In this document: in pieces, positions 1-7,710 of the stretch
Layout of the letters: the number at the start of each line of letters is the position of its first letter
How positions within the stretch are numbered: the stretch's first letter is position 1
NCBI GenBank assembly: GCA_020216745.1
Contig: JAIWNQ010000235.1
Coordinates: 1 to 17,725 of the forward strand
Origin: Candidatus Hydrogenedens sp.
GTDB lineage: Bacteria > Hydrogenedentota > Hydrogenedentia > Hydrogenedentales > Hydrogenedentaceae
Direction: 5' to 3'
DNA: 17,725 nt
Position numbers and translations under genes: made by a program
Notes under the pieces: generated by a model
What the model saw: the letters and a program-made list of their open reading frames with translations, nothing else
Told to the model about the DNA's origin: nothing
Databases searched by the model: none

Positions 1-376
1 TATTTTGTAATCCTGGTTTCTCCGCGGAATCCGATGGGCAGAACATGATATTCAGGTCTGTCAAGTATTCAGGATAAATAACCTTTGGATTCGGACCTGC
101 CGCCACAATCCCAATTTCACCTGTCGGTTGAAATGGGAAAGCAGTACAATCTACACGAGCATCCGCTGTTAAGCACATTGGCGGAAAACGTTCTCCTTTC
201 GCTTCGTTGCAATACATCTTAAGAACCAATCCCCATTGCTTGAGGTTGTTCTGACAACTGCTTCTGCGCGCCGCTTCCCTCGCTCTTGCAAGTGCTGGCA
301 ATAAAATTGCCGCAAGGATGCCAATAATGGCGATGACGACCAACAGCTCAATGAGTGTGAAACCTTTTTTACGCAT
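1..376 (-). CDS. Prepilin-type N-terminal methylation protein (pseudopilin-like), 3' end cut by window
   Basis: The 125 visible codons begin with a class III prepilin leader: a short basic segment, KKG, then FTLIE. Cleavage by prepilin peptidase is expected after Gly5, giving mature Phe1 and the conserved Glu at mature position 5. A hydrophobic helix (about residues 6-28) follows, then a [10 protein letters not shown] segment and CQNNLKQ. This layout is common in the many pseudopilin-like or DUF1559-like proteins of planctomycete- and Hydrogenedentota-type bacteria. Such proteins are anchored through the helix and assembled by type II secretion or type IV pilus-like machinery; the role of this one is unknown. 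The start at 376 is supported by AAGGAG (384-389) seven bases upstream and by the motif sitting at the extreme N-terminus. The gene has its own consensus promoter and a structured leader. The C-terminal part lies outside the window, so the exact family cannot be settled. Confidence 0.9.
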   Translation of the reverse strand, partial: MRKKGFTLIELLVVIAIIGILAAILLPALARAREAARRSSCQNNLKQWGLVLKMYCNEAKGERFPPMCLTADARVDCTAFPFQPTGEIGIVAAGPNPKVIYPEYLTDLNIMFCPSDSAEKPGLQN

Positions 377-391
377 AGGATAACTCCTTCT

Positions 392-412
392 TGGGTTCGC
401 CCTGAAAACCCA
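392..412 (-). promoter_or_regulatory. Small leader hairpin next to the ribosome-binding site
   Basis: TGGGTT (392-397) and AACCCA (407-412) are 6-bp complementary arms with a 9-base loop. They end three bases upstream of the AAGGAG ribosome-binding site (384-389) of the prepilin-like gene. In RNA this could stack close to the ribosome-binding site and influence translation. It is short, so confidence is modest. Confidence 0.35.
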
Positions 413-428
413 GTTGATTTCATTTGAC

Positions 429-453
429 TTATTCATGCAGGGCACATGAATAA
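429..453. repeat. 9-bp perfect inverted repeat in the leader of the prepilin-like gene
   Basis: The arms TTATTCATG (429-437) and CATGAATAA (445-453) are perfect reverse complements around a 7-base spacer. The repeat lies just downstream of the inferred transcription start, so it could be an operator at the start of the message or an RNA hairpin. Nothing further supports either role. Confidence 0.55.
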
Positions 454-474
454 CACAACAATACAACACTATTT

Positions 475-503
475 ATTATAATTAATAATTTTCTAATTGT
501 CAA
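475..503 (-). promoter_or_regulatory. Perfect sigma-70-type promoter for the prepilin-like gene
   Basis: On the minus strand TTGACA (498-503) is followed after exactly 17 bases by TATAAT (475-480). Both hexamers match the bacterial housekeeping consensus fully. Transcription would start near 468, leaving a leader of about 90 nt before the ATG at 376. This is the strongest promoter match in the window and suggests high basal expression of the prepilin-like gene. Confidence 0.8.
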
Positions 504-801
504 GTCAATAATGAAATAATTTAAATAATATATACATAATTAAAAATTTTTGTAAGGTTAGACATTTAATCTTTTATTGTAATTTAAATTACATATTAAA
601 AGCAATTATAAATAGTATTATGATAAGATACCGTAAAAAATTAATTATGTAAAATTATTTTTTAATAGATTTATTGTACGAATATTGAGATTATCTGGAT
701 GTTTTTTAAGGGGGGAAAGTAGATTTATGTGTGGTTATAATTTGTTATATAAAATGGTAGTGAAGGTTTGCACACCATTAGAATTTTATTTTGTTTATTG
801 T
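504..801. other. AT-rich intergenic stretch without a recognisable gene
   Basis: This lies between the promoter of the prepilin-like gene and the 3' end of the transglutaminase-like gene. It is very AT-rich, with one G-rich patch (GGGGGG near 711-716). I see no convincing coding region, RNA gene or terminator. A plus-strand reading frame that begins here runs antisense into the neighbouring gene and was rejected. Confidence 0.6.
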
Positions 802-2235
802 TTAATCTACGGTAGATATTTTGATTCTACCGACGAGGGGTATAAGTTTGATTTGCTCAATAATATCCCCTTCCCCTATTTTTATGTGTGTTACATCAAC
901 CAGAGGTTGATTAAAGGTTGGGTCAACGTCAATCCATTTTCCGACCCAAACTTTTGCCCATTGGTGGAAGTAAAATCCTGGTTTAGGATAATCGACATAA
1001 ATAAGTCCAGCTACTTCTCGTGCTGGAATGCCGATAGCTCGAGCCAGCCCTACAAACAATAGACTGTGTTCGGTACAATCCCCTTCTCTGTGTTTTAGTA
1101 CATCCAGGGCATTTGTTAACTGTGCGGAATAGGAAGTTCGCATATTATCTTTGACCCATGAACATAGTTTTTTTACAGCTTCCCATGCATCAGTAGTAGC
1201 ACTGATAATTTCTGTTGCAGTTTTAATCATTTCGGGATGGTCGCTTTGAACGAAGCTACTTGCTTGTGTCCATCGTTTAACCTCCTCTTCCTGAATAGGC
1301 AGAGTCATTTTAGGTATGGAGTTGGGGTCTACTTTTTTGGCTGTAAACACGAAATGGTCTTCTTCCTGAACGATTTGTTGGCGTTCGTCGCAGAAGAGAT
1401 GGTTGTCGTTTAAGGGACCATTTAAGATGAGTTTTAATGTTTCGCGTTCTCGAGGCTTTTCGATGGGCTTGTCTATCATAGCAGCGTTAGATACAAGCAC
1501 GTCATTACTATAGTGGATATCTGTTGCCACCTCTTTGGGTTCTAACCGCATTGTAAAGATTTCGCCAGCAATATCTTCTAAAACGAGCCCTTTTTCCGTG
1601 ACATAAGAGGTTTGTTCAAGGTTAAGAATATTCACCTTAGTATTAATTTTGTATACCTTTGTTGGTACGCCGTTTAGGAATCGTTCTTCTATTCCTGCAA
1701 TAGTGGAGATGCAAATCAATTCCTGTTCATAGAGCGGTTCAAATAGAAAGGCTGTTAGTTCTTCTCCCACTTTTGGTTTTTTAAGCATCCATAGTTGAAA
1801 TTTTAAGGCATCTTTGAGGTGTTCTTGTGGTAGAGGTAAGTAGCGTTCTACGTTTTGCCCTGCCATTGTTTTGACTAATTTTAGCTGGTTATTTTCCACT
1901 TTGGCATGGAATTCTGTGGTCGAGAGTATATCTACCAGCTTATAATCGATAGCGACCAGTTCTCCACTATGGGCGTATGTCCTTACAGAATGCACCTGCA
2001 TTTCCTGTTGGACTCCACTCATGTTCATGCGAAATGTGCCATCTTCCGTGAAATAGACTAAGCCTCCCTCGCCAATAGTAAGGGCTTGTTGCATAAATCC
2101 TACTTTATTATTGTTAAGATATAGCCCGAACCAGCGTTCCCCTACAAACTGGGCTGGATTAATGGTATCTTGGGCAATGGAACTTGCACAAACCAGCATA
2201 AATGCTAACTGTAATATTGACCATTTTGTATCCAT
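802..2235 (-). CDS. Exported transglutaminase-like domain protein
   Basis: This 477-residue protein has an N-terminal signal peptide (hydrophobic residues about 5-20, likely cleavage after SSIA). A long mostly beta-type region (25-310) follows, not recognised in detail. The C-terminal transglutaminase-like core (about 335-445) shows the expected triad: Cys387 in REGDCTEH, His424 in FHQW and Asp438 in WIDVDPT. The family covers Cys-dependent proteases and amide-bond enzymes of the papain-like fold, so the core should be active; the substrate is unknown. The start is supported by AAGGAG (2241-2246) five bases upstream. It is the last gene of a likely operon after the Wzz-like and Wzx-like genes, 40 bases behind the flippase. 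This suggests a periplasmic role in envelope or exopolysaccharide biogenesis, though transglutaminase-core proteins occur in many settings. Confidence 0.87.
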   Translation of the reverse strand: MDTKWSILQLAFMLVCASSIAQDTINPAQFVGERWFGLYLNNNKVGFMQQALTIGEGGLVYFTEDGTFRMNMSGVQQEMQVHSVRTYAHSGELVAIDYKLVDILSTTEFHAKVENNQLKLVKTMAGQNVERYLPLPQEHLKDALKFQLWMLKKPKVGEELTAFLFEPLYEQELICISTIAGIEERFLNGVPTKVYKINTKVNILNLEQTSYVTEKGLVLEDIAGEIFTMRLEPKEVATDIHYSNDVLVSNAAMIDKPIEKPRERETLKLILNGPLNDNHLFCDERQQIVQEEDHFVFTAKKVDPNSIPKMTLPIQEEEVKRWTQASSFVQSDHPEMIKTATEIISATTDAWEAVKKLCSWVKDNMRTSYSAQLTNALDVLKHREGDCTEHSLLFVGLARAIGIPAREVAGLIYVDYPKPGFYFHQWAKVWVGKWIDVDPTFNQPLVDVTHIKIGEGDIIEQIKLIPLVGRIKISTVD

Positions 2236-2275
2236 TTTTTCTCCTTATTTTTTATTAGAACGATATCTATTCCTT

Positions 2276-3745
2276 TTAGGTTTTCAGTCCTACAAGTGAT
2301 TTCAATCTTCGGTATAAATACTCGAATGGGATTAATTGAAAGTAATACGTAATTATAATTGAAACGAGAATGAATAAAGAATTTGACCATATTGGCATTT
2401 TAAAAAAACTGTTACTAATAAGGAACACTGCGAAAACGAGTTGAGGAATTAAGATTCTGTGCCATTCGAAATGGATGCATGTTCTTTTAACCCATATTGT
2501 TTGTGCGAGGTATGAAAACAGGAAGCTTATTAAAGCAGACCAGGCAGAGCCTATCATACCGAATCGAGGTATTAGCAAGAAATTTAATCCTAAATTAATA
2601 GCCACTGTGCCAATATTCGTTATGGTAACAATATATGGTCTATTGGATCCTATCAAAGTTTGTCCGGAAATACCTGTTAATACTGCAATAACAATGCCAG
2701 CAAGTAAAGGGATCAGAATGGTATCCATTTGCAAATATTCACGAGAAAATAGGACTAATATAACTATCTTTTGAACAAATGGAAAACACATGATTCCGAC
2801 AAAACTTAGTATAGCGATTGCATTTTGGGCTTGAGTAAAGAATTGTTCTGCTTCCCGTTGTTGATTTCCTGCAAGGAGTTCGGAAATGCGGGGAAGATAT
2901 GGAAGGAGTAATGAGTTTAGCATACGTGAGACGATATGTGTTAATCGTTTTGCCATTTCATACAGTGCTACTTGTGCTGGGCTACCTGTTAAGTAAAGAA
3001 GTATTACCGTATCAAATCGTTGCACAAGATAGTTTAATATTGAATTTATCCATAATATCCAACTGAACTTTATGGCAGATGTAATATGTTGTGTGTCTAA
3101 ATGAAATATATGTTGTGTTGGTAATGAGAACCAAAGAAGGATGACTGTTAAAAGGTAACTTATAATGTAAGCGAAGGAGAGCGAGATAATTTTCCCCTGC
3201 ATGACTACGAGTACCATGACCGAGAATAATACCTGTAAGATAGATGCAATAGTAACCCCTAATGCACGTTTACCGAATACCTGAAAGCCTGAGAGATTCG
3301 ATAGTAAAATATCACGTAATAATCCAACAACAAATAACAGTGGGACAACCCAGAAATAAGAAAAGAGTAATGAAGAATTTGAAATGGATGACCGTAGTGG
3401 ACTCCACATAAGAAGCCCCCAGATTAGGAATGTTATCAGGGAGATAATGATAGCGTTAATAATAGAAAAGGTAAGTATTGTTTCTGAAAGATAACCTTTG
3501 GTTTCATCCGATGCTCCACCGATTAGTTTTGGAATAGATACTTGTAATCCGTAACCAAAGAAGAGAACAAATCCATCTGACCACACTAATAACAAGGAAA
3601 AGACAGCCACTTCCTCTTTGTTTAATGAAATGGCAAACAGTTTTCCGACAATTAGCAAGGCAAGAAGATTGACAACAGTGCTTAACCAGGACCAAAAAGC
3701 CCCTTCCAAAACGCCAGATTTCCGTATATGTAACGTGTTGCTCAT
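2276..3745 (-). CDS. Wzx-like polysaccharide flippase (MOP superfamily membrane protein)
   Basis: This 489-residue integral membrane protein has about 12-14 hydrophobic segments along its whole length. It shows features usual in oligosaccharide flippases: GKLFAISLNKEEVAVFSLLL near the N-terminus (35-53), RFDTVILLYLTGSP followed by a VALYEMAKRL segment in the middle (243-268), and NLGLNFLLIPRFGMIGSAW (384-402). Such proteins flip undecaprenyl-linked oligosaccharide units across the inner membrane in the Wzx/Wzy pathway. Length and topology fit a full-length protein. The start at 3745 follows the conserved N-terminus, but the upstream ribosome-binding site is weak. The gene sits 58 bases after the Wzz-like gene and 40 bases before the transglutaminase-like gene. 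No glycosyltransferase or Wzy polymerase is visible here, so the exported glycan cannot be named. Confidence 0.88.
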   Translation of the reverse strand: MSNTLHIRKSGVLEGAFWSWLSTVVNLLALLIVGKLFAISLNKEEVAVFSLLLVWSDGFVLFFGYGLQVSIPKLIGGASDETKGYLSETILTFSIINAIIISLITFLIWGLLMWSPLRSSISNSSLLFSYFWVVPLLFVVGLLRDILLSNLSGFQVFGKRALGVTIASILQVLFSVMVLVVMQGKIISLSFAYIISYLLTVILLWFSLPTQHIFHLDTQHITSAIKFSWILWINSILNYLVQRFDTVILLYLTGSPAQVALYEMAKRLTHIVSRMLNSLLLPYLPRISELLAGNQQREAEQFFTQAQNAIAILSFVGIMCFPFVQKIVILVLFSREYLQMDTILIPLLAGIVIAVLTGISGQTLIGSNRPYIVTITNIGTVAINLGLNFLLIPRFGMIGSAWSALISFLFSYLAQTIWVKRTCIHFEWHRILIPQLVFAVFLISNSFFKMPIWSNSLFILVSIIITYYFQLIPFEYLYRRLKSLVGLKT

Positions 3746-3803
3746 GAATATAGGTTAAAGAAATTTGCGGTTATGTCTATTTAAGTTATTATATCGTATG
3801 ACA

Positions 3804-5021
3804 TTAGGTAGGTAGAGAAAGTTCTTTTTCAAACTTATTTAAGTAATAATTTGCTACCAGAACGCTAATGTAAATGGTTGGTACTGCAATTGCGGTTAAC
3901 ACCATGATACATAAAATATACAATGTTCTTGGTGGTCCTGCTTTTTGGCGAGGTGTTAATGCCTTAGAGGCAAATCGAAGTTCACTTTGAGATTTTTCTA
4001 AATTAGCAAGTGCATATTGGTACGTAGTATTAAGGTTTTCATAAATTTGTTTTATTTGAATCTGTTCACTTTCCAAGGATAACTTCTGTTGTTTCTTCTC
4101 AGCAAATAGTTTACGCAATTGAGTCAGTTCTGTTTCTAATTCTGATATTTGTTTTTGTATGGCTTCTTTTTCACTTATTTTTAATTGTTGTTCTTTTTTC
4201 AAATCTTCTAATCCATTTGATTCGGCATTAGAAGAATTCTCATTTCCAGGGATGGGGGTTCTTGGTATGTCCGTTCCTTGCCTGTCTTTGTTAATGCTTA
4301 TCATTTTTTCGAGTTGGTCAATTTCCAGAGCGAGATTTATTTGCTGAATTCTGAAGGATGTAATCTGATTTTCTAATTCACCAATTCGTGATTCCAAACT
4401 TGGTAAATGATAGGTTGCTTCCAACTCTTCAATGGCTTTCCTTTTTGCTTCTAACTCGGCTTTTTTCTCGTCTAAGGTTTTCTCTAAATAAGCGATACCA
4501 TCTTTTATTGGTACCTGACGGAGTTCTTCAATCTTTGTCATACCTAATTCTGCCCAGTAGTTACACACCTCTGCGGAGAGTTCTGGATTTTTGGAAGTGA
4601 ACTGTAATTGTATAATTCGCTGATATTGAATTTGATTTGTCCCCTGAAAGAATATTTTCGATTTGATAGATAAAGATTTTCGAATTTTGGTTCGAGATAA
4701 TTTTATGTCCTTAAACTCCTCTTTGTTAGATAAAAATAAAAGAATCTTTTCTATGATTTCATCAGATGTATATATTTGTTCATAGTCTGGCATAGGGAAT
4801 GTGGGTACTTCATTTAATGTTAGAAAACTAACACGGTAGGGGATATCATCTCGTTCGGATAAAATGCTCGGAACGTAATCTCTGCTATTAAGAGGTACTG
4901 GTGTCATGACCAGTAATGCAGTCGCTGTGTAATAATCATCTATGGTTAACGTTGTTAATGTAGTAATAGCACCTACTACAATTACTGAAATGACAGTGAT
5001 TAAGATAATTCTCCGTATCAT
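3804..5021 (-). CDS. Wzz/GumC-like polysaccharide chain-length determinant (no kinase domain)
   Basis: A 405-residue inner-membrane protein of the polysaccharide co-polymerase type. TM1 is at about 4-26. A short Wzz-like periplasmic region (28-160, with FTSKNPELSAEVCNYW at 141-156) follows, then long coiled-coil segments (about 178-240 and 270-350). A PRQKAGPP segment (357-364) precedes TM2 (about 367-391), the usual arrangement before the second helix. No Walker/BY-kinase domain follows, so partner kinases, if any, lie elsewhere. The family controls polymer length in Wzy-dependent export. The frame is open upstream to 5576, but that part is antisense to the PilZ gene and not protein-like. 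I chose ATG 5021; ATG 5033 (four residues longer) is an alternative. It is first of three genes with the flippase and the transglutaminase-like gene. Confidence 0.87.
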   Translation of the reverse strand: MIRRIILITVISVIVVGAITTLTTLTIDDYYTATALLVMTPVPLNSRDYVPSILSERDDIPYRVSFLTLNEVPTFPMPDYEQIYTSDEIIEKILLFLSNKEEFKDIKLSRTKIRKSLSIKSKIFFQGTNQIQYQRIIQLQFTSKNPELSAEVCNYWAELGMTKIEELRQVPIKDGIAYLEKTLDEKKAELEAKRKAIEELEATYHLPSLESRIGELENQITSFRIQQINLALEIDQLEKMISINKDRQGTDIPRTPIPGNENSSNAESNGLEDLKKEQQLKISEKEAIQKQISELETELTQLRKLFAEKKQQKLSLESEQIQIKQIYENLNTTYQYALANLEKSQSELRFASKALTPRQKAGPPRTLYILCIMVLTAIAVPTIYISVLVANYYLNKFEKELSLPT

Positions 5022-5090
5022 AAATAATAGCATCCCTATTATATATATGTTTTGTGATAATTTAATGATTATATGATTATAATTAAATGT

Positions 5091-5119
5091 ATGATAAATT
5101 ACAAAACCAAACATAACAA
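5091..5119 (-). promoter_or_regulatory. Candidate promoter of the Wzz-Wzx-transglutaminase operon
   Basis: On the minus strand TTGTTA (5114-5119) and TATCAT (5091-5096) are separated by 17 bases. They match the sigma-70 consensus at 4/6 and 5/6 positions. The start would be near 5084, about 60 bases ahead of the Wzz-like ATG. The region is very AT-rich, with other TATAAT strings (5076-5081, 5038-5043), so the exact site is uncertain. Confidence 0.4.
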
Positions 5120-5144
5120 TTTCGATGAAATTAGAGAAGAGATG

Positions 5145-5153
5145 TGGTATGAT
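5145..5153 (+). promoter_or_regulatory. Candidate extended -10 promoter for the PilZ-hydrolase-dehydrogenase operon
   Basis: TGG directly precedes TATGAT (5148-5153), an extended -10 type element. No good -35 hexamer lies 17 bases upstream, which extended -10 promoters can tolerate. Transcription would start near 5160, about 50 bases before the PilZ ATG, back-to-back with the Wzz promoter. Confidence 0.35.
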
Positions 5154-5154
5154 G

Positions 5155-5172
5155 ATAGAGTGAATAGAGTGA
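5155..5172. repeat. Tandem 9-bp direct repeat in the PilZ leader
   Basis: ATAGAGTGA occurs twice in direct succession (5155-5163 and 5164-5172), just downstream of the candidate -10 element of the PilZ operon. It could be a binding site for a tandem-repeat-recognising regulator or chance in AT-rich DNA. Confidence 0.5.
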
Positions 5173-5208
5173 ATAAAAAAGAATCGCCTCGAATTAAGGA
5201 GGTTAAAA

Positions 5209-5619
5209 ATGTCAAAGTTTAAGAAAAGAGATGAAGATAAACGAAAGATAAGTGAGACGAAAACGGAACTACCGAAGCAGGATTTAAGGGAATATGCCCG
5301 ATGCCATATTTGCTTGAGTGCAGAAGTGCGTCTCTCGAATGGTATCTTGTTAGAAGGGCAAACAGAAAATATAAGTATGAAAGGACTATGGTTCCGAACA
5401 GAAAAAACGTTTCCTAAAAATACACCTGTGAGAATCCATCTATTTCTAACAGGGACGCAAGATAAGCAGGCATTGAATATCAAGGGAACAGTTGTCCGTA
5501 TTGAAGCCGATGGGATGGGAATCAAATTTGAAGAAGTAGATTCGGATAGTGCAGAGCATCTACAACATTTGCTCATTTACAATTCGTCAGAAGTCGGTCA
5601 TGCCAGTAAAGAAAAATAA
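5209..5619 (+). CDS. PilZ-domain protein (c-di-GMP receptor)
   Basis: A 136-residue, probably cytoplasmic protein made almost wholly of one PilZ domain. Both nucleotide-contact motifs are present: RxxxR (Arg27 to Arg31, REYAR) and NxSxxG (Asn54, Ser56, Gly59 in NISMKG). The typical beta strand GTVVRIEADGMGIKF (93-107) follows. With both motifs intact it should bind cyclic di-GMP. The N-terminal 25 residues are charged and probably disordered. The start is fixed by a strong AAGGAGG (5196-5202) six bases upstream. The gene heads a plus-strand run with the alpha/beta-hydrolase fusion (31-base gap) and acyl-CoA dehydrogenase. It faces away from the polysaccharide export operon across a 187-base shared promoter region, making it a candidate c-di-GMP-responsive partner for either group. 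The downstream effector cannot be told from sequence. Confidence 0.9.
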   Translation: MSKFKKRDEDKRKISETKTELPKQDLREYARCHICLSAEVRLSNGILLEGQTENISMKGLWFRTEKTFPKNTPVRIHLFLTGTQDKQALNIKGTVVRIEADGMGIKFEEVDSDSAEHLQHLLIYNSSEVGHASKEK

Positions 5620-5650
5620 AAGATGAGATTGAGCAGGTAATAAGCAAACG

Positions 5651-7681
5651 ATGTGGCAGAACTCAGAAAAATATCAGTGGTCTGTATTTACTCTAAAACC
5701 ATGGGCAATGCAAACAGGAAGCCAGTATTTTAATACCCGCTGTTTGATGTATGAACCACCGAATCGTTCACGTTCAGGACGAATGCTCCTTATCCCCTTA
5801 TATTATTCCATCACAGAGTTTTTTATGATACCGTACATATTTGCAAAGGAATTAGCAGGGGAAATTAAAATTATTGCTCCTAAAAAATTATTGGACACTC
5901 CGCTCGGAAATTACATTGCACAAAGAGGACTGGATATTTACTCAATCTTAGATGAACCTCAAAAATGGCTTGAAGACCAACAAAAAAAGGACATATATTT
6001 CCTGTGGTTTCCCTATGGTTTATTTATGGATAAAGAACAATCTTTGATGTATCATCTCGGAATAAAAAGTATTCGAGGACTTATTGACGAGATTCAGAAA
6101 GAATACCACCTTCTCTGGAGCACACATCCGAAAGAGGAAACCTCAGGAAAGACTATTCACCAGAATTTGGAAGAAACATCTATCTATATTTTCAATACCC
6201 ATTTTTGCCCTTCCGTATTTAATTCCAATCCTTTAGATAGCATTTGTGATATATCATACGAAGAGTTAGCATACGGTGCGTTAAAGACGATAGACACGGA
6301 AAATACATTGCTTGACAATAAACATCTATTAGAGATAATTTTTGTAAAATACCCACTAAATTTTCTCCTTAATGCCTCAGATGAATCTGTTAAACAATTG
6401 TTCGGCAAATTTCAGGGTTTAACATCCCCCGATTTTGAAACCCTTCTTTTTACGTTAATTCAGACCTTGCTTCCCCTAAAATATACGTGGAAGAGTTTTC
6501 GAAATCGCTTCCTCTTACTTTTGGAACATACGATAAATAGTACATCATCAAGCATTGCTGAAGACTTGAAAACTGTTTACGATAAAATTTTAACTGGTGA
6601 ATTGTTTCCTCCATGGGATAAGACTATCGACTTTCTTCAAAAACATGGGTATTGTGAAAGACAAACAAAAGGATTGCGAGTTTTTGCGTCATCAACCACA
6701 GCATATCGCAATGACCCATACCGATTATTACGAAAATTAAGGATTATAAATAGTGAGTCGGTTCTCCCACAAAATAAAAAGGTACTAAATAAAATTAAGT
6801 GGGTGCCCGACCTATTTTTATCCAGAAGATGTGCCCTAAACTTATATTATTCTGATGTAAACATATTTGAAGATGACTATATGAAAGCCTTCCATCCAGA
6901 ATGGAGTAAAGATGCGGAAGTAGGAAAACCTTTTTTCAAGCATGTCTCTGGTGCACGTGTTGGTGTTGTATTTTGCCATGGATACCTATCAGCACCTATG
7001 GAAGTCCGTGCATTAGCGGAATATATATACCGCTGTGGTTACTCTGTATATGGGGTTCGACTTAAAGGGCATGGTACATCACCGTTAGATCTTGCAAATA
7101 CTTCATGGACAGAATGGTATGATGCCTTAAACCGTGGTATTGCATGTATGCTCGCTTGTTGTGAAAAGGTGTTTTTATGCGGGTTCTCCGCTGGCGGTTG
7201 CCTTGTCTTATCAGCCATTGCGAATAAACAAAATCACATTGCAGGCGTAATTAGTATCTCAGCCCCACTTAAACTGCAGAATTATGCTATTCATCTTGTC
7301 CCTACAATATCCACCTTAAATGTCGTTCTCAAGAAATTTGGTGGTGGTGGCTGGGAACTGTTTGACCATCATCCTGAAAATCCACACATCAACTATCAAA
7401 AAAATCCGTTAGGTGGATTGCGACAACTTCGGCTACTGATGGAGCAAACGGAGGAACTCCTTCCACAGATTACCGTTCCAGCCCTTATAATTCAGGGTTC
7501 CAATGACCAAACGGTTAATCCTGACAGTGCACAAATTATCTTCCAAAATATACGCTCAGAACAAAAACAACTTCTTATGTTCAATCGTGCACGACACGGA
7601 ATATTAAACAGTTCTGGAAAAGAACAAATATTTTCAGCAGTTGAAGGTTTTATATCGGAGATAGCAAAATCAAACCCATGA
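5651..7681 (+). CDS. Two-part lipid protein: possible degenerate PlsB-like acyltransferase fused to serine alpha/beta-hydrolase
   Basis: The C-terminal part (about 430-676) is a carboxylesterase/monoacylglycerol-lipase-like hydrolase. It has HG of the oxyanion region (His443-Gly444), RLKGHG (470-475), nucleophile Ser513 in GFSAG, Asp619 in GSNDQ and His649 in RARHG, so the triad looks complete. The N-terminal 400 residues are not clearly recognised. By eye their order of motifs resembles PlsB-type glycerolipid acyltransferases: PLYYSITEFFMIPY (49-62) where those have PxHxSxxD...PY, FPYG (120-123) for FPEG, ISYE (201-204) and YRNDPYRLL (352-360). If so, the HX4D motif reads Tyr-X4-Glu and that half is probably inactive or altered. 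No signal peptide is seen. The ribosome-binding site is weak, so Met20 or Met33 could be the start. Its place between PilZ and an acyl-CoA dehydrogenase supports a role with acyl lipids; the substrate is unknown. Confidence 0.78.
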   Translation: MWQNSEKYQWSVFTLKPWAMQTGSQYFNTRCLMYEPPNRSRSGRMLLIPLYYSITEFFMIPYIFAKELAGEIKIIAPKKLLDTPLGNYIAQRGLDIYSILDEPQKWLEDQQKKDIYFLWFPYGLFMDKEQSLMYHLGIKSIRGLIDEIQKEYHLLWSTHPKEETSGKTIHQNLEETSIYIFNTHFCPSVFNSNPLDSICDISYEELAYGALKTIDTENTLLDNKHLLEIIFVKYPLNFLLNASDESVKQLFGKFQGLTSPDFETLLFTLIQTLLPLKYTWKSFRNRFLLLLEHTINSTSSSIAEDLKTVYDKILTGELFPPWDKTIDFLQKHGYCERQTKGLRVFASSTTAYRNDPYRLLRKLRIINSESVLPQNKKVLNKIKWVPDLFLSRRCALNLYYSDVNIFEDDYMKAFHPEWSKDAEVGKPFFKHVSGARVGVVFCHGYLSAPMEVRALAEYIYRCGYSVYGVRLKGHGTSPLDLANTSWTEWYDALNRGIACMLACCEKVFLCGFSAGGCLVLSAIANKQNHIAGVISISAPLKLQNYAIHLVPTISTLNVVLKKFGGGGWELFDHHPENPHINYQKNPLGGLRQLRLLMEQTEELLPQITVPALIIQGSNDQTVNPDSAQIIFQNIRSEQKQLLMFNRARHGILNSSGKEQIFSAVEGFISEIAKSNP

Positions 7682-7710
7682 TTTGAACCTCAAACATAAG
7701 GATTATAAAA

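Noticed and set aside
169..423. Minus-strand 84-codon frame over the prepilin-like gene
   Set aside because: It runs in another frame through the conserved prepilin leader and has no protein features.
685..1062. Plus-strand frame of 125 codons with a purine-rich stretch before an internal ATG at 727
   Set aside because: Most of it is antisense to the 3' end of the transglutaminase-like gene, whose catalytic His and Asp lie there; the product has no recognisable features.
5022..5576. N-terminal extension of the Wzz-like protein to 590 residues
   Set aside because: The extension is antisense to the PilZ gene, has no protein-like motif, and would place TM1 in the middle; the Wzz N-terminal helix begins right at 5021.
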